The notes under the pieces were generated by a model. The model was not told where the DNA came from and did not search any database. It was given only the letters and a program-made list of their open reading frames with translations. The translations under genes were made by a program, and so were the position numbers. A stretch of DNA of 51,008 bases from Corallococcus exercitus (GTDB lineage: Bacteria > Myxococcota > Myxococcia > Myxococcales > Myxococcaceae). The stretch is from NCBI RefSeq assembly GCF_003611585.1, contig NZ_RAVW01000013.1, positions 1 to 51,008 of the forward strand, written 5' to 3'. Below are positions 1 through 8,565 of this stretch, piece by piece (the stretch's first letter is position 1; each line of letters starts with the position of its first letter).

Positions 1-1779
1 GGCGACACCTTCCCCGAGGAGTTCGAGGACGCCCCGGCCCCGGCCACGCCCGTGCTGACGCCCGAGGCCCTGGCGCGGGCGCTCGCCTTCCCCGTGAGCC
101 GGACGGATGGAGTCCCCCTGCCCCTGCTCGCGGCTAGGCACTACCCGGTGCCGCCCACGCCCGCGCTGGTGGGGGCGGTGAGCGGGTTCGGGCTGGTGGA
201 CACGGAGGCGGACGAGGACGGCTTCATGCGCGGCACGCACTTCGCGCACACGGACGGCATCAACACCTACGTGACGCTGCCGGTGCGCATGATGGCGGAC
301 CTGCTGGGCGCGAAGGAGGTCTCGTTCTCCGGCCGCACGCTCCGCATCGGCGAGCGCACGTGGCACGTCAACCCGGACGGCAAGGCCGCGCTGGACTACG
401 GCGGTTCGCTGGAAGAGCGCTTCCCGATGGTGTCCCTCTACCAGGTGCTGAACGACTGGGTCCTCCGCGGCCACGGCAAGCCCGTGGACCTGGGCGAGGC
501 CGTCTTCAAGGGAAAGGTCGTCGTCATCGGCGGCACGGCGGTGGGCGTCAACGACATCAAGGCCACGCCGTTCTCCTCCACGCAGCCCGGGCTGGTGAAG
601 CAGGCCACGGTGGTGGACACGCTGCTGTCGGGCGCGTTCATCACCCGCGCGCCGGCGGGCGTGGACCTGGGCCTGACGTTCCTGGTGGCGCTGGTGTCCG
701 CGGTGCTGCTGATGACGGCGCGCTGGACGCCGCTGGAGGTGGCCTGGCCGGTGGCGCTGGTGGCGGGGCTGTTCGTGCTCACGGGCATGCTCCTGAAGAC
801 GGCGCACACGCACGTGCCCGTGGCGATGCCAGCGCTGGCGGGCGTGGGCGCGAGCGTCGCGGCGCTGGCGTTCAACCACCTGGTGGCCAACCGCGAGACG
901 CAGTTCATCCGGCAGGCGTTCCACCGCTTCATGGAGCCGAAGCTGGTGGAGCAGATGATCCGCTCGCGGCAGCTGCCGCGCCTGGATGGGGAGAACAAGG
1001 AGATCACCGCGTTCTTCAGCGACATCCGCGGCTTCTCCACCTTCAGCGAGCGCTTCAAGGAGGACCCGCGCCAGCTGGTGCGCATCCTCAACACGTACCT
1101 CACGGCGGTGAGCGGGGCGCTGCTGCGCGAGGGCGGGTGCCTGGACAAGTACATCGGCGACGCGGTGGTGTGCCTCTTCGGCGCGCCCATGGCCCAGGAG
1201 GACCACGCCGTGCGCGCGTGCCGGGGGGCGCTGGCGGCGAAGGCGGCGGTGGAGGCGCTGCGCGTGGACTTCCGCGAGAAGGGCTTCCCGGACGTGTACA
1301 CGCGCATCGGCGTGAACAGCGCGGTGAACTTCGTGGGCAACTTCGGCAGCGACCAGCTCTTCAGCTACACGGCCATTGGCGACGGCATGAACCTGGCCGC
1401 GCGCCTGGAGGGCGCGAACAAGGCCTACGGGTCGGTCATCATGATTGGCCCGCGCACGTATGAGCTGGCGCGCGAGCACATCGAGGTGCGCGAGCTGGAC
1501 CGGGTGCGGGTGGCGGGCAAGACGGAGGCCGTCACGGTGTATGAGCTGCTGGCGCTCAAGGGGCAGCTGGACGCGTCCACCCGGCACACGGTGGCGCGCT
1601 ACCACGAGGCCCTGGGGCTGTACCGCGAGGCGCGCTTCGCGGAGGCCGCGGCGGTGCTGGAGGCGGAGGCCGCGCGGTCGCCGGAGGACGGGCCCACGGG
1701 GAAGCTGCTGGAGCGCTGCCGCGAGTACCTGGAGTCGCCTCCGGAGAAATTCGATGGTGTCGCGAATCTGGAGAAGTGA
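1..1779 (+). CDS. CHASE2-domain adenylate/guanylate cyclase (5' end outside window)
   Basis: The frame is open from base 1, so the true start lies upstream and only the last 592 residues are visible. The first part is a CHASE2-type extracytoplasmic sensor (ending near VVIGGTAVGVND), followed by about three hydrophobic segments (bases 655-880) and a class III nucleotide cyclase domain. Both metal-binding aspartates are visible, in FFSDIRGFSTFS and DKYIGDAVVCLFG, as is the Asn/Arg pair in GDGMNLAARLEG. The C-terminal 70 residues are helical and TPR-like. It should make cAMP (or cGMP) in response to an envelope signal. The next gene starts 27 bases downstream on the same strand, so co-transcription is likely. 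The substrate (ATP or GTP) is not settled. Confidence 0.9.
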   Translation, partial: GDTFPEEFEDAPAPATPVLTPEALARALAFPVSRTDGVPLPLLAARHYPVPPTPALVGAVSGFGLVDTEADEDGFMRGTHFAHTDGINTYVTLPVRMMADLLGAKEVSFSGRTLRIGERTWHVNPDGKAALDYGGSLEERFPMVSLYQVLNDWVLRGHGKPVDLGEAVFKGKVVVIGGTAVGVNDIKATPFSSTQPGLVKQATVVDTLLSGAFITRAPAGVDLGLTFLVALVSAVLLMTARWTPLEVAWPVALVAGLFVLTGMLLKTAHTHVPVAMPALAGVGASVAALAFNHLVANRETQFIRQAFHRFMEPKLVEQMIRSRQLPRLDGENKEITAFFSDIRGFSTFSERFKEDPRQLVRILNTYLTAVSGALLREGGCLDKYIGDAVVCLFGAPMAQEDHAVRACRGALAAKAAVEALRVDFREKGFPDVYTRIGVNSAVNFVGNFGSDQLFSYTAIGDGMNLAARLEGANKAYGSVIMIGPRTYELAREHIEVRELDRVRVAGKTEAVTVYELLALKGQLDASTRHTVARYHEALGLYREARFAEAAAVLEAEAARSPEDGPTGKLLERCREYLESPPEKFDGVANLEK

Positions 1780-1806
1780 CGGCGTATCAGGGTGGGGAGC
1801 ACGACG

Positions 1807-2367
1807 ATGAGACGATGGACCTGGGGCATCCTGCTGCTGGCGCTGGGCGTGCCGGTGACGGCCGCGTGGGCGGTGAAGAAGGACGAGAAGCTCTACGTGA
1901 AGGCGCGCAACACGCGCGTGCTCAAGAGCGCGGTGCCCACGGCGGACGTGGTGGCGGTGCTCCAGCCCGGGCAGCAGGTGACGTGGAAGGGCGCGGATCC
2001 GAAGAACGCCCAGTGGCACCAGGTGACGGAGCCCGGCGGCAAGCCCGGCTACGTGTTCCAGACGAACCTGTCCACGAAGCCGCCCAACATGGAGCTGGTG
2101 GCCAAGGACGGCAAGACGCGCGCCATCGACCCGGCGGCCTTCGTGTCCAGCGGCGCGGCGGTGAAGGCGCTGAGCCCGGGCGCGGAGAAGTACGGCAACG
2201 AGAAGGGCGGCGACTACAAGGTCGCGGTGGCTCAAATCAAGACGCTGGAGGGCCTGGCCCTCAAGGTCACGCCCGTGGAGATCGACAAGCACGTGAAGCA
2301 GGCCGGGCTGTTCCCCGTGGTGGCGCCCAACACGAAGCTGGGTACCCAGGCGAAGGGGGGCAAGTGA
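1807..2367 (+). CDS. Secreted SH3-like domain protein
   Basis: A 186-residue protein with an N-terminal signal peptide (MRRWTWGILLLALGVP, cleavage near AWA-V). The ATG at 1807 is preferred over the GTG at 1792 because GGGGAG lies about 10 bases before it and the signal peptide then starts properly. Residues about 28-90 resemble a bacterial SH3 domain (the KLYVKARNTRVLKSA opening, a QPGQQVTWKG turn and a GYVFQTNLS end), a fold that commonly binds cell-wall peptides. The rest is unrecognised. Its stop codon overlaps the start of the following M48 protease (TGATG), so the two are translationally coupled and may act together in the envelope. Confidence 0.75.
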   Translation: MRRWTWGILLLALGVPVTAAWAVKKDEKLYVKARNTRVLKSAVPTADVVAVLQPGQQVTWKGADPKNAQWHQVTEPGGKPGYVFQTNLSTKPPNMELVAKDGKTRAIDPAAFVSSGAAVKALSPGAEKYGNEKGGDYKVAVAQIKTLEGLALKVTPVEIDKHVKQAGLFPVVAPNTKLGTQAKGGK

Positions 2368-3353
2368 TGCGCTCGCGCATGGGAGTGCTGGTGGCGGCGG
2401 GCCTGGGGCTGTGCCTCACGTCCTGCGCCCAGGTGACGAAGACCCTGAAGGCCGCGAACCTGGGCAGTGACGTGGACAAGGTGGTGGCTGCGACGGAGAA
2501 GGTGCAGTCCTGCGACAAGCTGAAGGTGGAGCCGGCCATCCAGGAGGAGTACGCGCTGGGCAGCGCGCTGGCCATCCACTGGGCGCAACGCGGCGGCGGG
2601 CTGATGCTGGCGGGCCCCGCGGAGCAGGGGCTGAACACCTACGTCAACACGGTGGGCCGCAACCTGGCAATGCAGTCCCCCCGGCCGGAGCTGCGCTGGA
2701 CGTTCGGCGTGCTCAAGGACGCGGAGCACTTCAACGCCCTGTCCGCGCCCGCCGGCTACGTGTTCGTCACGCGCGGGCTGCTGCAGGGCGTGGACAACGA
2801 GGCGCAGCTCGCGGGCGTGCTGGCGCATGAGATTGCCCACGTCGTGCTCAAGCACGCGCTGAACCAGTACGTCTCCGTGAAGGTGAGCAAGTGCAAGCTC
2901 GCCACGGGGGCGACCGCCATCGCGTCGATTGGCGCCTCGATGCTGCTGGACGCGAGCCAGCTGGACGGCCGGCTGGACCTGGACGCGAACACGGGGCTGA
3001 TGGGGGAGATGGTGGAAGGCACCGTGGAGGCCTTCGGCAAGGGCAACCGCAGGGACGAGGAGCTGGCGGCGGACGCGCTCGCGGTGGAGCTGCTGCTGTC
3101 CGCGGGCTACGACCCGGGGGCGTACTCGCTGTTGCTTGGCAAGACGACGGGGGACGGCGGGCTCTGGGCGAACCACCCCAGCAAGAAGGACCGCCAGGCT
3201 CAAATCGACAGGCTCGTCCAGGAGCGGCGGGAGGCGACGGATCCGCTCGCGCGGGTGGACGTGGCGTCGCTCCAGCGCCCTGCCCTGCCCGCGGCCTTCG
3301 CCATCGTGGGGCCCGGGAAGAAGTCCACGGGCGTGGCGAAGGACGCGAAGTAG
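2367..3353 (+). CDS. M48-family metalloprotease, lipoprotein
   Basis: A 328-residue protein beginning at the ATG that overlaps the previous stop. The signal peptide ends in a lipobox (LTSC, Cys20), so it should be lipid-anchored in the envelope. The zinc protease motif HEIAH is at residues 154-158, and a downstream acidic stretch (RRDEELAADALA) supplies the third ligand glutamate in the EExxAD form typical of M48/BepA-like peptidases. The size and single catalytic domain match periplasmic M48 lipoproteins involved in outer-membrane protein quality control. The preceding SH3-like protein is a plausible partner. It converges with pomX, with 8 bases between the stops. Confidence 0.88.
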   Translation: MRSRMGVLVAAGLGLCLTSCAQVTKTLKAANLGSDVDKVVAATEKVQSCDKLKVEPAIQEEYALGSALAIHWAQRGGGLMLAGPAEQGLNTYVNTVGRNLAMQSPRPELRWTFGVLKDAEHFNALSAPAGYVFVTRGLLQGVDNEAQLAGVLAHEIAHVVLKHALNQYVSVKVSKCKLATGATAIASIGASMLLDASQLDGRLDLDANTGLMGEMVEGTVEAFGKGNRRDEELAADALAVELLLSAGYDPGAYSLLLGKTTGDGGLWANHPSKKDRQAQIDRLVQERREATDPLARVDVASLQRPALPAAFAIVGPGKKSTGVAKDAK

Positions 3354-3361
3354 GCGGGACC

Positions 3362-5131
3362 TCAGCGCACCGTGGCCTGGCTCAGGGCGCGGTGCACGGA
3401 CTCCAGGGCCTTGCGCGCCTCCAGCAGCTCGGCGCGCTCGGCGGTGAGGGACGCGACCTGCTGGGCCAGCACGTCGCGTTCGCCCTGGAGCGTCTCCACG
3501 GCGCGGCGCAGGGAGGCGGACTCGTCCTTGGCGCCTTCCAGCTCCACGGCGAGGCGCTCCTCCTCCGCGAGGCTGTCGGCCAGGGCCAGCTTGCCCTTGG
3601 TCACGACCTGCTCCAGCGCGTCGTGCTCCTTGGCGGCGGCCTGGAGGGCCTGGCGGGACTCCTGGAGGGACAGGAGCGCTTCGTCGCGTTCGCCTTCCAG
3701 GGCGGCCAGTTCCCGCTCCAGGTCGGCGAGCAGCTTCACGCGGCCCTCCATCTCCGCGGAGAGGCGGCGGGCCTCGTCCATGCGCAGGCGGGCCTCCTCG
3801 GTGGCCTTCTCCGCCTGACGGCGGGCGACCTCGAGGTCCTGGGTGAGCGTGAGGTTGAGCGCCTTGACCTTGGTGAGCTCCGCCTGGAGGTGGGTGATGC
3901 GCTCCACGGCGCGCTGGCCGGCCTCGGCGACGGTGGCGGGCAGCGGCTCCGGGCGCGGGTTCTCGCGCACGGCCTTGAGGCGGGCCTTGAGGCGCTCGCG
4001 GCGGGATTCGGAGTCCAGCTCCTCGCGGGGAGGCGCGGGCGTCTGCACCTCGACGGGGGCGGGCGCGGCTTCCTGTCGGGCCACCGTCTCGGTGGTGGTG
4101 ACGGTGGAGGCCTGGACGGCAGCGTACGTCGTCATGGGCTCGGCCTCGGAAGGCATGCGGAGGGCCTGAACGCCCATCCGTCCATCGAACTGTACTCCGG
4201 GCGGAGGGCCCGCGAAGGTGGCCGGGGCCGCACGGGGCGCCTCAGCCTGGGCCATCGCCGGAGGAGGCGAGGCGAACGTGACCGGCGCGGCCCGGGGGGG
4301 TTCCACCGGCGCGGCGGCTTCCGCACGCGGCGCGGCCGGAGCCGGGCTGTCCATGCGAGCCACTTCGGCGCGCAGCGCTTCGGTGTGCGTCACGGAGTGG
4401 GCCAGGGGCGCCACGCGCGTCGGATCCACGTGCGTGGCGGCCTCCGGGCGTGCCGTCAGCGCATCCCAGCGCGCGGCGACCGGCGCGGGCGGCTCCACGT
4501 GCGTGGGCGTCGGCTCGGCGCCCTGGGGCTCCTGGCCGAAGGCCTCGACCGCGGCCTCCCGCTGCTGCGCGACGTGCGCGGCGGACAGGCTCCACGCGGA
4601 CGCGGCCACCGCCTCCGCCACCTCACGGTGCGAAACGGGCGGCACGGCGTCCGCGTCCCAGACGGACTCCTCGGGCGCGGTCTCCTGCGCCACGTTCCAG
4701 CCCGGCGCGGTCTCCTGCGAGTCCGCCTCCATCCACGGCGAGGGCGGCGCGGCCTCTTCCTCGCGCCGAGCCTCCGGGGACACCAGCGCGGACAGCGCGT
4801 GGGACACGGGAGAGAACGACGGCGCCGTCACCGCGGGCAGGTTCTGCGCGGCCGGGGGCGGCGGCGCGGTGCGGGCAGGCGGTGCGTTCAGCGCGGCCTC
4901 CATCGCCTCGGCGGCGGTGGGACGCGGGCCGGCGCGGCGCTCGATGCGAGCGCGCACCTCGGAGGACAGGTCCGGCGACTCCGCGACGGGCGGCGGCGCT
5001 TCCGGCGCGGCGGGCTCCGGGTGGGCGGCGGCGGTCCCCGTGGGGTCGGACGGGTCGAGGGCCCCCGTCAGCGCCCCCAGACGGAGGCGCGGCTTCGCGC
5101 GAGACACGTTCTGTTCGAAGGCTTTCTTCAT
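3362..5131 (-). CDS. pomX: PomX, coiled-coil scaffold of the division-site positioning system
   Basis: A 589-residue protein and last gene of the pom operon. The N-terminus (starting MKKAFEQNVS, with Lys13 and Arg15) matches the short PomX peptide known in Myxococcus xanthus to stimulate PomZ ATPase activity. Residues about 25-365 are a Pro/Ala/Glu-rich disordered region containing a near-duplicate PRAAPVTFASPPP / PRAAPATFAGPPP. Residues about 370-585 form a long coiled coil that should drive polymerisation of the scaffold. From memory, M. xanthus PomX is about 404 residues, so the disordered linker here is greatly expanded. The start is 9 bases after the pomZ stop with no clear ribosome site, which suggests reinitiation. 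Confidence 0.93.
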   Translation of the reverse strand: MKKAFEQNVSRAKPRLRLGALTGALDPSDPTGTAAAHPEPAAPEAPPPVAESPDLSSEVRARIERRAGPRPTAAEAMEAALNAPPARTAPPPPAAQNLPAVTAPSFSPVSHALSALVSPEARREEEAAPPSPWMEADSQETAPGWNVAQETAPEESVWDADAVPPVSHREVAEAVAASAWSLSAAHVAQQREAAVEAFGQEPQGAEPTPTHVEPPAPVAARWDALTARPEAATHVDPTRVAPLAHSVTHTEALRAEVARMDSPAPAAPRAEAAAPVEPPRAAPVTFASPPPAMAQAEAPRAAPATFAGPPPGVQFDGRMGVQALRMPSEAEPMTTYAAVQASTVTTTETVARQEAAPAPVEVQTPAPPREELDSESRRERLKARLKAVRENPRPEPLPATVAEAGQRAVERITHLQAELTKVKALNLTLTQDLEVARRQAEKATEEARLRMDEARRLSAEMEGRVKLLADLERELAALEGERDEALLSLQESRQALQAAAKEHDALEQVVTKGKLALADSLAEEERLAVELEGAKDESASLRRAVETLQGERDVLAQQVASLTAERAELLEARKALESVHRALSQATVR

Positions 5132-5140
5132 GGGGAAATC

Positions 5141-6103
5141 TCAGCCGGCTTTCGTCGCGGTGCCGGCCTTCACCGCCGCGGCGTGCGCGGCCACCAGGCG
5201 CGGCAGCACGTTGTCCAGCATGGCCTGGATGTCGCTGGCCCCCTTGGACGTGGGGTCCGCCACGAACACCGGGCGGCCCTCGCTGGAGGCCTGCGCGAAC
5301 TTGGTGCACTGCCGGATGATGGTGGGCAGCAGGTACTCGGGGTAGTGCGTCTGGAGCGCCTCCAGCGCCTCCTTCGCCAGCTTGAAGGTGGCGTTGAAGG
5401 AGTTCACCACGATGAACACGTGGTCCAGCACGTGGTTCAGGTCCTCCTCCAGGCTCTGCACCGTTTCGAACAGCAGCTTGAGGCCGTGGAAGGACAGGAA
5501 GTCCGCGAGCACCGGCACGAACAGGTCGTTCGCGGCCATCAGCGCGTTCAGGTTGAGCAGGCCGAAGGACGGGGGCGCGTCGAAGACGATGAAGTCGTAC
5601 TGCGCCTCCACGTCCTTGAGCGCGTTGCGCAGCTTGAACTCACGGCCCGCCATGGGCATCAGCGCCAGGTCCACCGTGGACATGCTCAGGTTGGACGGGA
5701 TGAAGTCCAGGTTGGGCAGCGTGGACTTCTGCACCACCTGCGCGAGCGGCGTCTTGCGCACCAGCACGTCCAGCAGCGTCTTCTCGAAGTCCTCGCCCTC
5801 GTAGCCCAGGCACTTGGTGGCGTGGCCCTGGCTGTCCAGGTCGATGAGGAGCACCGCGTAGCCCAGCTCCGCCAGGCGCCACGCGTAGGACGTGGACAGG
5901 GACGTCTTGCCGGTGCCGCCCTTGAAGTTGAGGAAGAGCTGGCGGCGGAGGCCCGCGGTGGGCGGGAAGCGGTTGAGCGTCGTGCGCAGCTCCCACACGT
6001 CTTCCGGGCCGTAGGCGTCCTTGCGCAGCTCCGAGGGAATGGACTTCGGAGTCACGCCGAGCATCTCGGCCACCTGCTTCGAGCTGTACGTCGGCGCTTC
6101 CAT
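5141..6103 (-). CDS. pomZ: PomZ, ParA/MinD-type ATPase for cell division positioning
   Basis: A 320-residue ParA-family ATPase; the start at MEAPTYSS gives the family length. The deviant Walker A motif KGGTGKTS occupies residues 61-68, with Gly62 and Lys66, Asp90 follows in LLIDLDSQ, and Lys268 lies in TIIRQCTKF. These positions coincide with the residues altered in published M. xanthus PomZ studies (dimerisation, ATP binding, hydrolysis and DNA binding). Walker B-like FIVFDAPPS is at about 171-179. Residues 6-25 look like a MerR/ParA-Ia type helix-turn-helix. PomZ dimers bind nucleoid DNA and move the PomX-PomY cluster to midcell. It lies between pomY and pomX in one operon. Confidence 0.96.
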   Translation of the reverse strand: MEAPTYSSKQVAEMLGVTPKSIPSELRKDAYGPEDVWELRTTLNRFPPTAGLRRQLFLNFKGGTGKTSLSTSYAWRLAELGYAVLLIDLDSQGHATKCLGYEGEDFEKTLLDVLVRKTPLAQVVQKSTLPNLDFIPSNLSMSTVDLALMPMAGREFKLRNALKDVEAQYDFIVFDAPPSFGLLNLNALMAANDLFVPVLADFLSFHGLKLLFETVQSLEEDLNHVLDHVFIVVNSFNATFKLAKEALEALQTHYPEYLLPTIIRQCTKFAQASSEGRPVFVADPTSKGASDIQAMLDNVLPRLVAAHAAAVKAGTATKAG

Positions 6104-6151
6104 GAACGACCCTTCGGATGACGTGTGAGGCCCGGCTCGCTGCACCTTGCC

Positions 6152-8335
6152 TCAAGCGGCGAAGTATTTGTGCCCCCTTCGCACGATGGCCCCTCGGGCC
6201 ACCAGCAGGGCAACAGCCTCCTGGGCCAGCTCCGCCGGAGCGGACAGCCCGGACGTCAGCTCGGCGAGCGAGCGTCCCCGGACGGCGACCCGCACCTCCT
6301 GCAACATCGCCCCACACAGCGCTTCCACGGGAGAGGGGCCGCGCTTGGGAGGAACCGGCGGCGTGGCGGAAGGCGCGGGAGCCCGGGCCGGAGGAGGCGC
6401 GCCCATGGCGACCAGCGCGGCCTGCACGGGCGTCCGCCGCGCGGCGGGCTGCGCGGGCGCGGAGGGAGGAACGGAGGCCATCGGGCGCGACGACGGCGCC
6501 GCGGGCACGGGAGGAACGGAGGCCACCGGACGCGACGGCGGAGGCGCGGAAGGGCCGGATGCGAACGACACGGGCCCACCGTTCGCGACCCGGGCGGGAG
6601 CGGGAGCCGCACCGTGCATCATGGCCGGCGCGGAGCGCGCCACGCCCACGGTGGCGACCGCGAGCGCGGGGGCGGCGGTCCACTGAGAGGTGTTCGCGGC
6701 CTCGTCCGCGAGCGACATCGGCACGGCGTGCGCGGGAATCGAGGGGATGGGCTGCTGCTGCGCCGTGACCGGAGCGCTCACCTGCTGCGGCTGAACCTCA
6801 TGCGCGGCCACCTGCGGCGCCTGCGCGAACACCGGCTGCGCGCCATTCACCGCCGCCGCCTGCTGCACGACCTGCGGAGCGCTCTGCACCGCCACGGGCT
6901 GGGCAGCCTGAGCCATCGGCTGCACGGCATTCACCGCCACGGGTTGCGCGCCCTGCCCCACCGCCTGCGCCACATCCACGAGCGCCGCGCGCACGGGCTC
7001 CACGGGCTTCACATCCAGCGTCGCGCGCACGGGCTTCACGGGCAGCGTCGCCAGCCGGCGGATCTCCCGGCGCCGATGCGCATCATCCAGCGCGACCACC
7101 GCGGACACGTCGTGCCCCAGGATGCGCGACAGGCTCTGCGCCGCCGCCTTGCGTACGCGCGCCTCGCCGTCATCCAGCGCGCTCAAGAGCAGCGTCCTTG
7201 CGTTCTCACCCCGGCCCGCGCCCAGCGCCAACGCCGCCAGCGCGCGGACCTCCGGATCCGTGTCGTGGATCGCGTCCTCGCCCAGCCGCCGCGCCGTCTC
7301 CCCCTCCAACCCCAGGGCCAGCAGCGACGCGCGCCGGCGCACCGACCGGTCCGAGTCCTTCATCGCCTGCGCCAGGTGCGGCGCCGCGTCCTTCGGCGCC
7401 AGCACCAGCAGCGCCTTCAACGCCGCGATGCGCACCTCCGGCACCGGCGAAGACAGGAGCGGCGACACCACCGACGCGCCCTCCTCCCGGCACAGCCCCG
7501 CGAACGCCTGCACCAGCGCCACCTGCGCCGTCGCGTCCGTCTCCGCGTGCAGCGCCGCCGCCAGCGCGGGCGCCGCCGCCGGATGCGCCAGCGCCTTCAG
7601 CCGCTCCGCCGCCCGCACCCGCGCCGCCGCGTCCGCCGCCGACAGCTCCCGCACGGAGAACCCGAACAGCGTCTCGTCCGTGGTGCTGCCCGTGTGCCCC
7701 GACAGCTCCGCCATCTGCTCCGGGCTCACCCGCAGGCGGCCCTCGCTCTGCAGCCGCTGCGCCTCGCGCGCCACCGGCGACAGCCCCGAGTCCGCCGCGC
7801 TCGACGAAGCCGACGGCGCCCGGGGCGGGATGGGCTGCGCGGGACGCTCCGTCCACGGGACGATCGGCTCCGGGGACTTCAGCGGCACCGCGGGCCCGCT
7901 GTACGGCGTGCGCACCGCGGGCACGTCCCCGCGGAGGATCACCTCGCTGCGCAGCTGCGAGATGAACGACGCCAGGTCGAACCCCAGCTCGTCGGCATCG
8001 TCGTCCGCCACCGCGCGCGCCTGCCCCGAGGAGTGGATCCGGCTCGCGTCCAGCAGCTTCGCCATCAGCTGGTCGCGCTCCAGCCGCAGCGCGTGGTTGA
8101 CCCGGTTCAGCTCCTCGCGCTCCGCCTGCGCACGGCCGCTCTTGACCTCCAGCTCGGCCAGCTCGCGGCGCAGGTCCAGCTCGCGCTGGTGCGCCTGCGC
8201 CAGGTCTTCCTTGAGGTGCGAAAGCTCGTCGCGCGCGGACGCCAGCTCGCCATGCAACTGCTGCGCACGGGCCTCGAAGTAGACGATCTTTTCGAGTGCG
8301 CTCTTGAGCAGCGCGTCCGGACGCTCGTCACTCAC
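6152..8335 (-). CDS. pomY: PomY, HEAT-repeat protein of the PomXYZ system
   Basis: A 727-residue protein starting at a GTG (MSDERPDALL). The layout matches PomY: an N-terminal coiled coil (residues about 10-105), a HEAT-repeat region (about 205-435, with repeated motifs such as VRIAALKALLVLAP, VRRRASLLALGLEG and VRALAALALGAG) and a long Pro/Ala/Val-rich disordered region (about 440-665). The last 60 residues, ending RGAIVRRGHKYFAA, look like a small winged helix. PomY forms a condensate on PomX, stimulates PomZ and brings FtsZ to the division site. It is the first gene of the operon; pomZ starts 48 bases after its stop. Confidence 0.92.
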   Translation of the reverse strand: MSDERPDALLKSALEKIVYFEARAQQLHGELASARDELSHLKEDLAQAHQRELDLRRELAELEVKSGRAQAEREELNRVNHALRLERDQLMAKLLDASRIHSSGQARAVADDDADELGFDLASFISQLRSEVILRGDVPAVRTPYSGPAVPLKSPEPIVPWTERPAQPIPPRAPSASSSAADSGLSPVAREAQRLQSEGRLRVSPEQMAELSGHTGSTTDETLFGFSVRELSAADAAARVRAAERLKALAHPAAAPALAAALHAETDATAQVALVQAFAGLCREEGASVVSPLLSSPVPEVRIAALKALLVLAPKDAAPHLAQAMKDSDRSVRRRASLLALGLEGETARRLGEDAIHDTDPEVRALAALALGAGRGENARTLLLSALDDGEARVRKAAAQSLSRILGHDVSAVVALDDAHRRREIRRLATLPVKPVRATLDVKPVEPVRAALVDVAQAVGQGAQPVAVNAVQPMAQAAQPVAVQSAPQVVQQAAAVNGAQPVFAQAPQVAAHEVQPQQVSAPVTAQQQPIPSIPAHAVPMSLADEAANTSQWTAAPALAVATVGVARSAPAMMHGAAPAPARVANGGPVSFASGPSAPPPSRPVASVPPVPAAPSSRPMASVPPSAPAQPAARRTPVQAALVAMGAPPPARAPAPSATPPVPPKRGPSPVEALCGAMLQEVRVAVRGRSLAELTSGLSAPAELAQEAVALLVARGAIVRRGHKYFAA

Positions 8336-8401
8336 GACTGGCTCTGGCCTCCCCGCGAAGGCGCTCGGCGGCGCTCCCCGGTTCGCGACACCGAAGGGAC
8401 T

Positions 8402-8460
8402 CCCCGGCTTCCCGGCTCATCGCCGGGGCGGGCACCTTATGTCAGCCCTACGTGCTACGT
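8402..8460. promoter_or_regulatory. Repeats and hairpin upstream of pomY
   Basis: The pomY-oxidoreductase intergenic region (8336-8565) holds a perfect 7-bp stem (CCCCGGC at 8402-8408, GCCGGGG at 8422-8428) and a tandem 7-bp repeat CTACGTG-CTACGTA at 8448-8461. Read on the minus strand, TTTACG and a 17-bp spacer precede ATAAGG, a weak promoter-like pair that would feed the pom operon. These are sequence observations only; no regulator is identified. Confidence 0.3.
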
Positions 8461-8507
8461 AAACCACGGAAACACCAGGGGTTTTCCCCCGCCGGGACAC
8501 GCCATGA

Positions 8508-8536
8508 TTGACAACGCCGCCCAGGCCGATTTTTCG
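8508..8536 (+). promoter_or_regulatory. Candidate promoter of the nitronate monooxygenase gene
   Basis: A consensus -35 box TTGACA lies at 8508-8513, followed about 16-17 bases later by a T-rich stretch (TTTTTC at 8530-8535), a poor -10 box. The coding start is at 8566. The -35 match is good and the -10 match weak. Confidence 0.3.
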
Positions 8537-8565
8537 GCCTCGCGCCCGCGTGCACGCATGGTCCA

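Noticed and set aside
2891-6121. A long plus-strand open frame of over 1000 codons
   Set aside because: It lies antisense to pomX and pomZ and out of frame with the M48 gene; composition is the Arg/Gly/His-rich pattern of a high-GC shadow frame.
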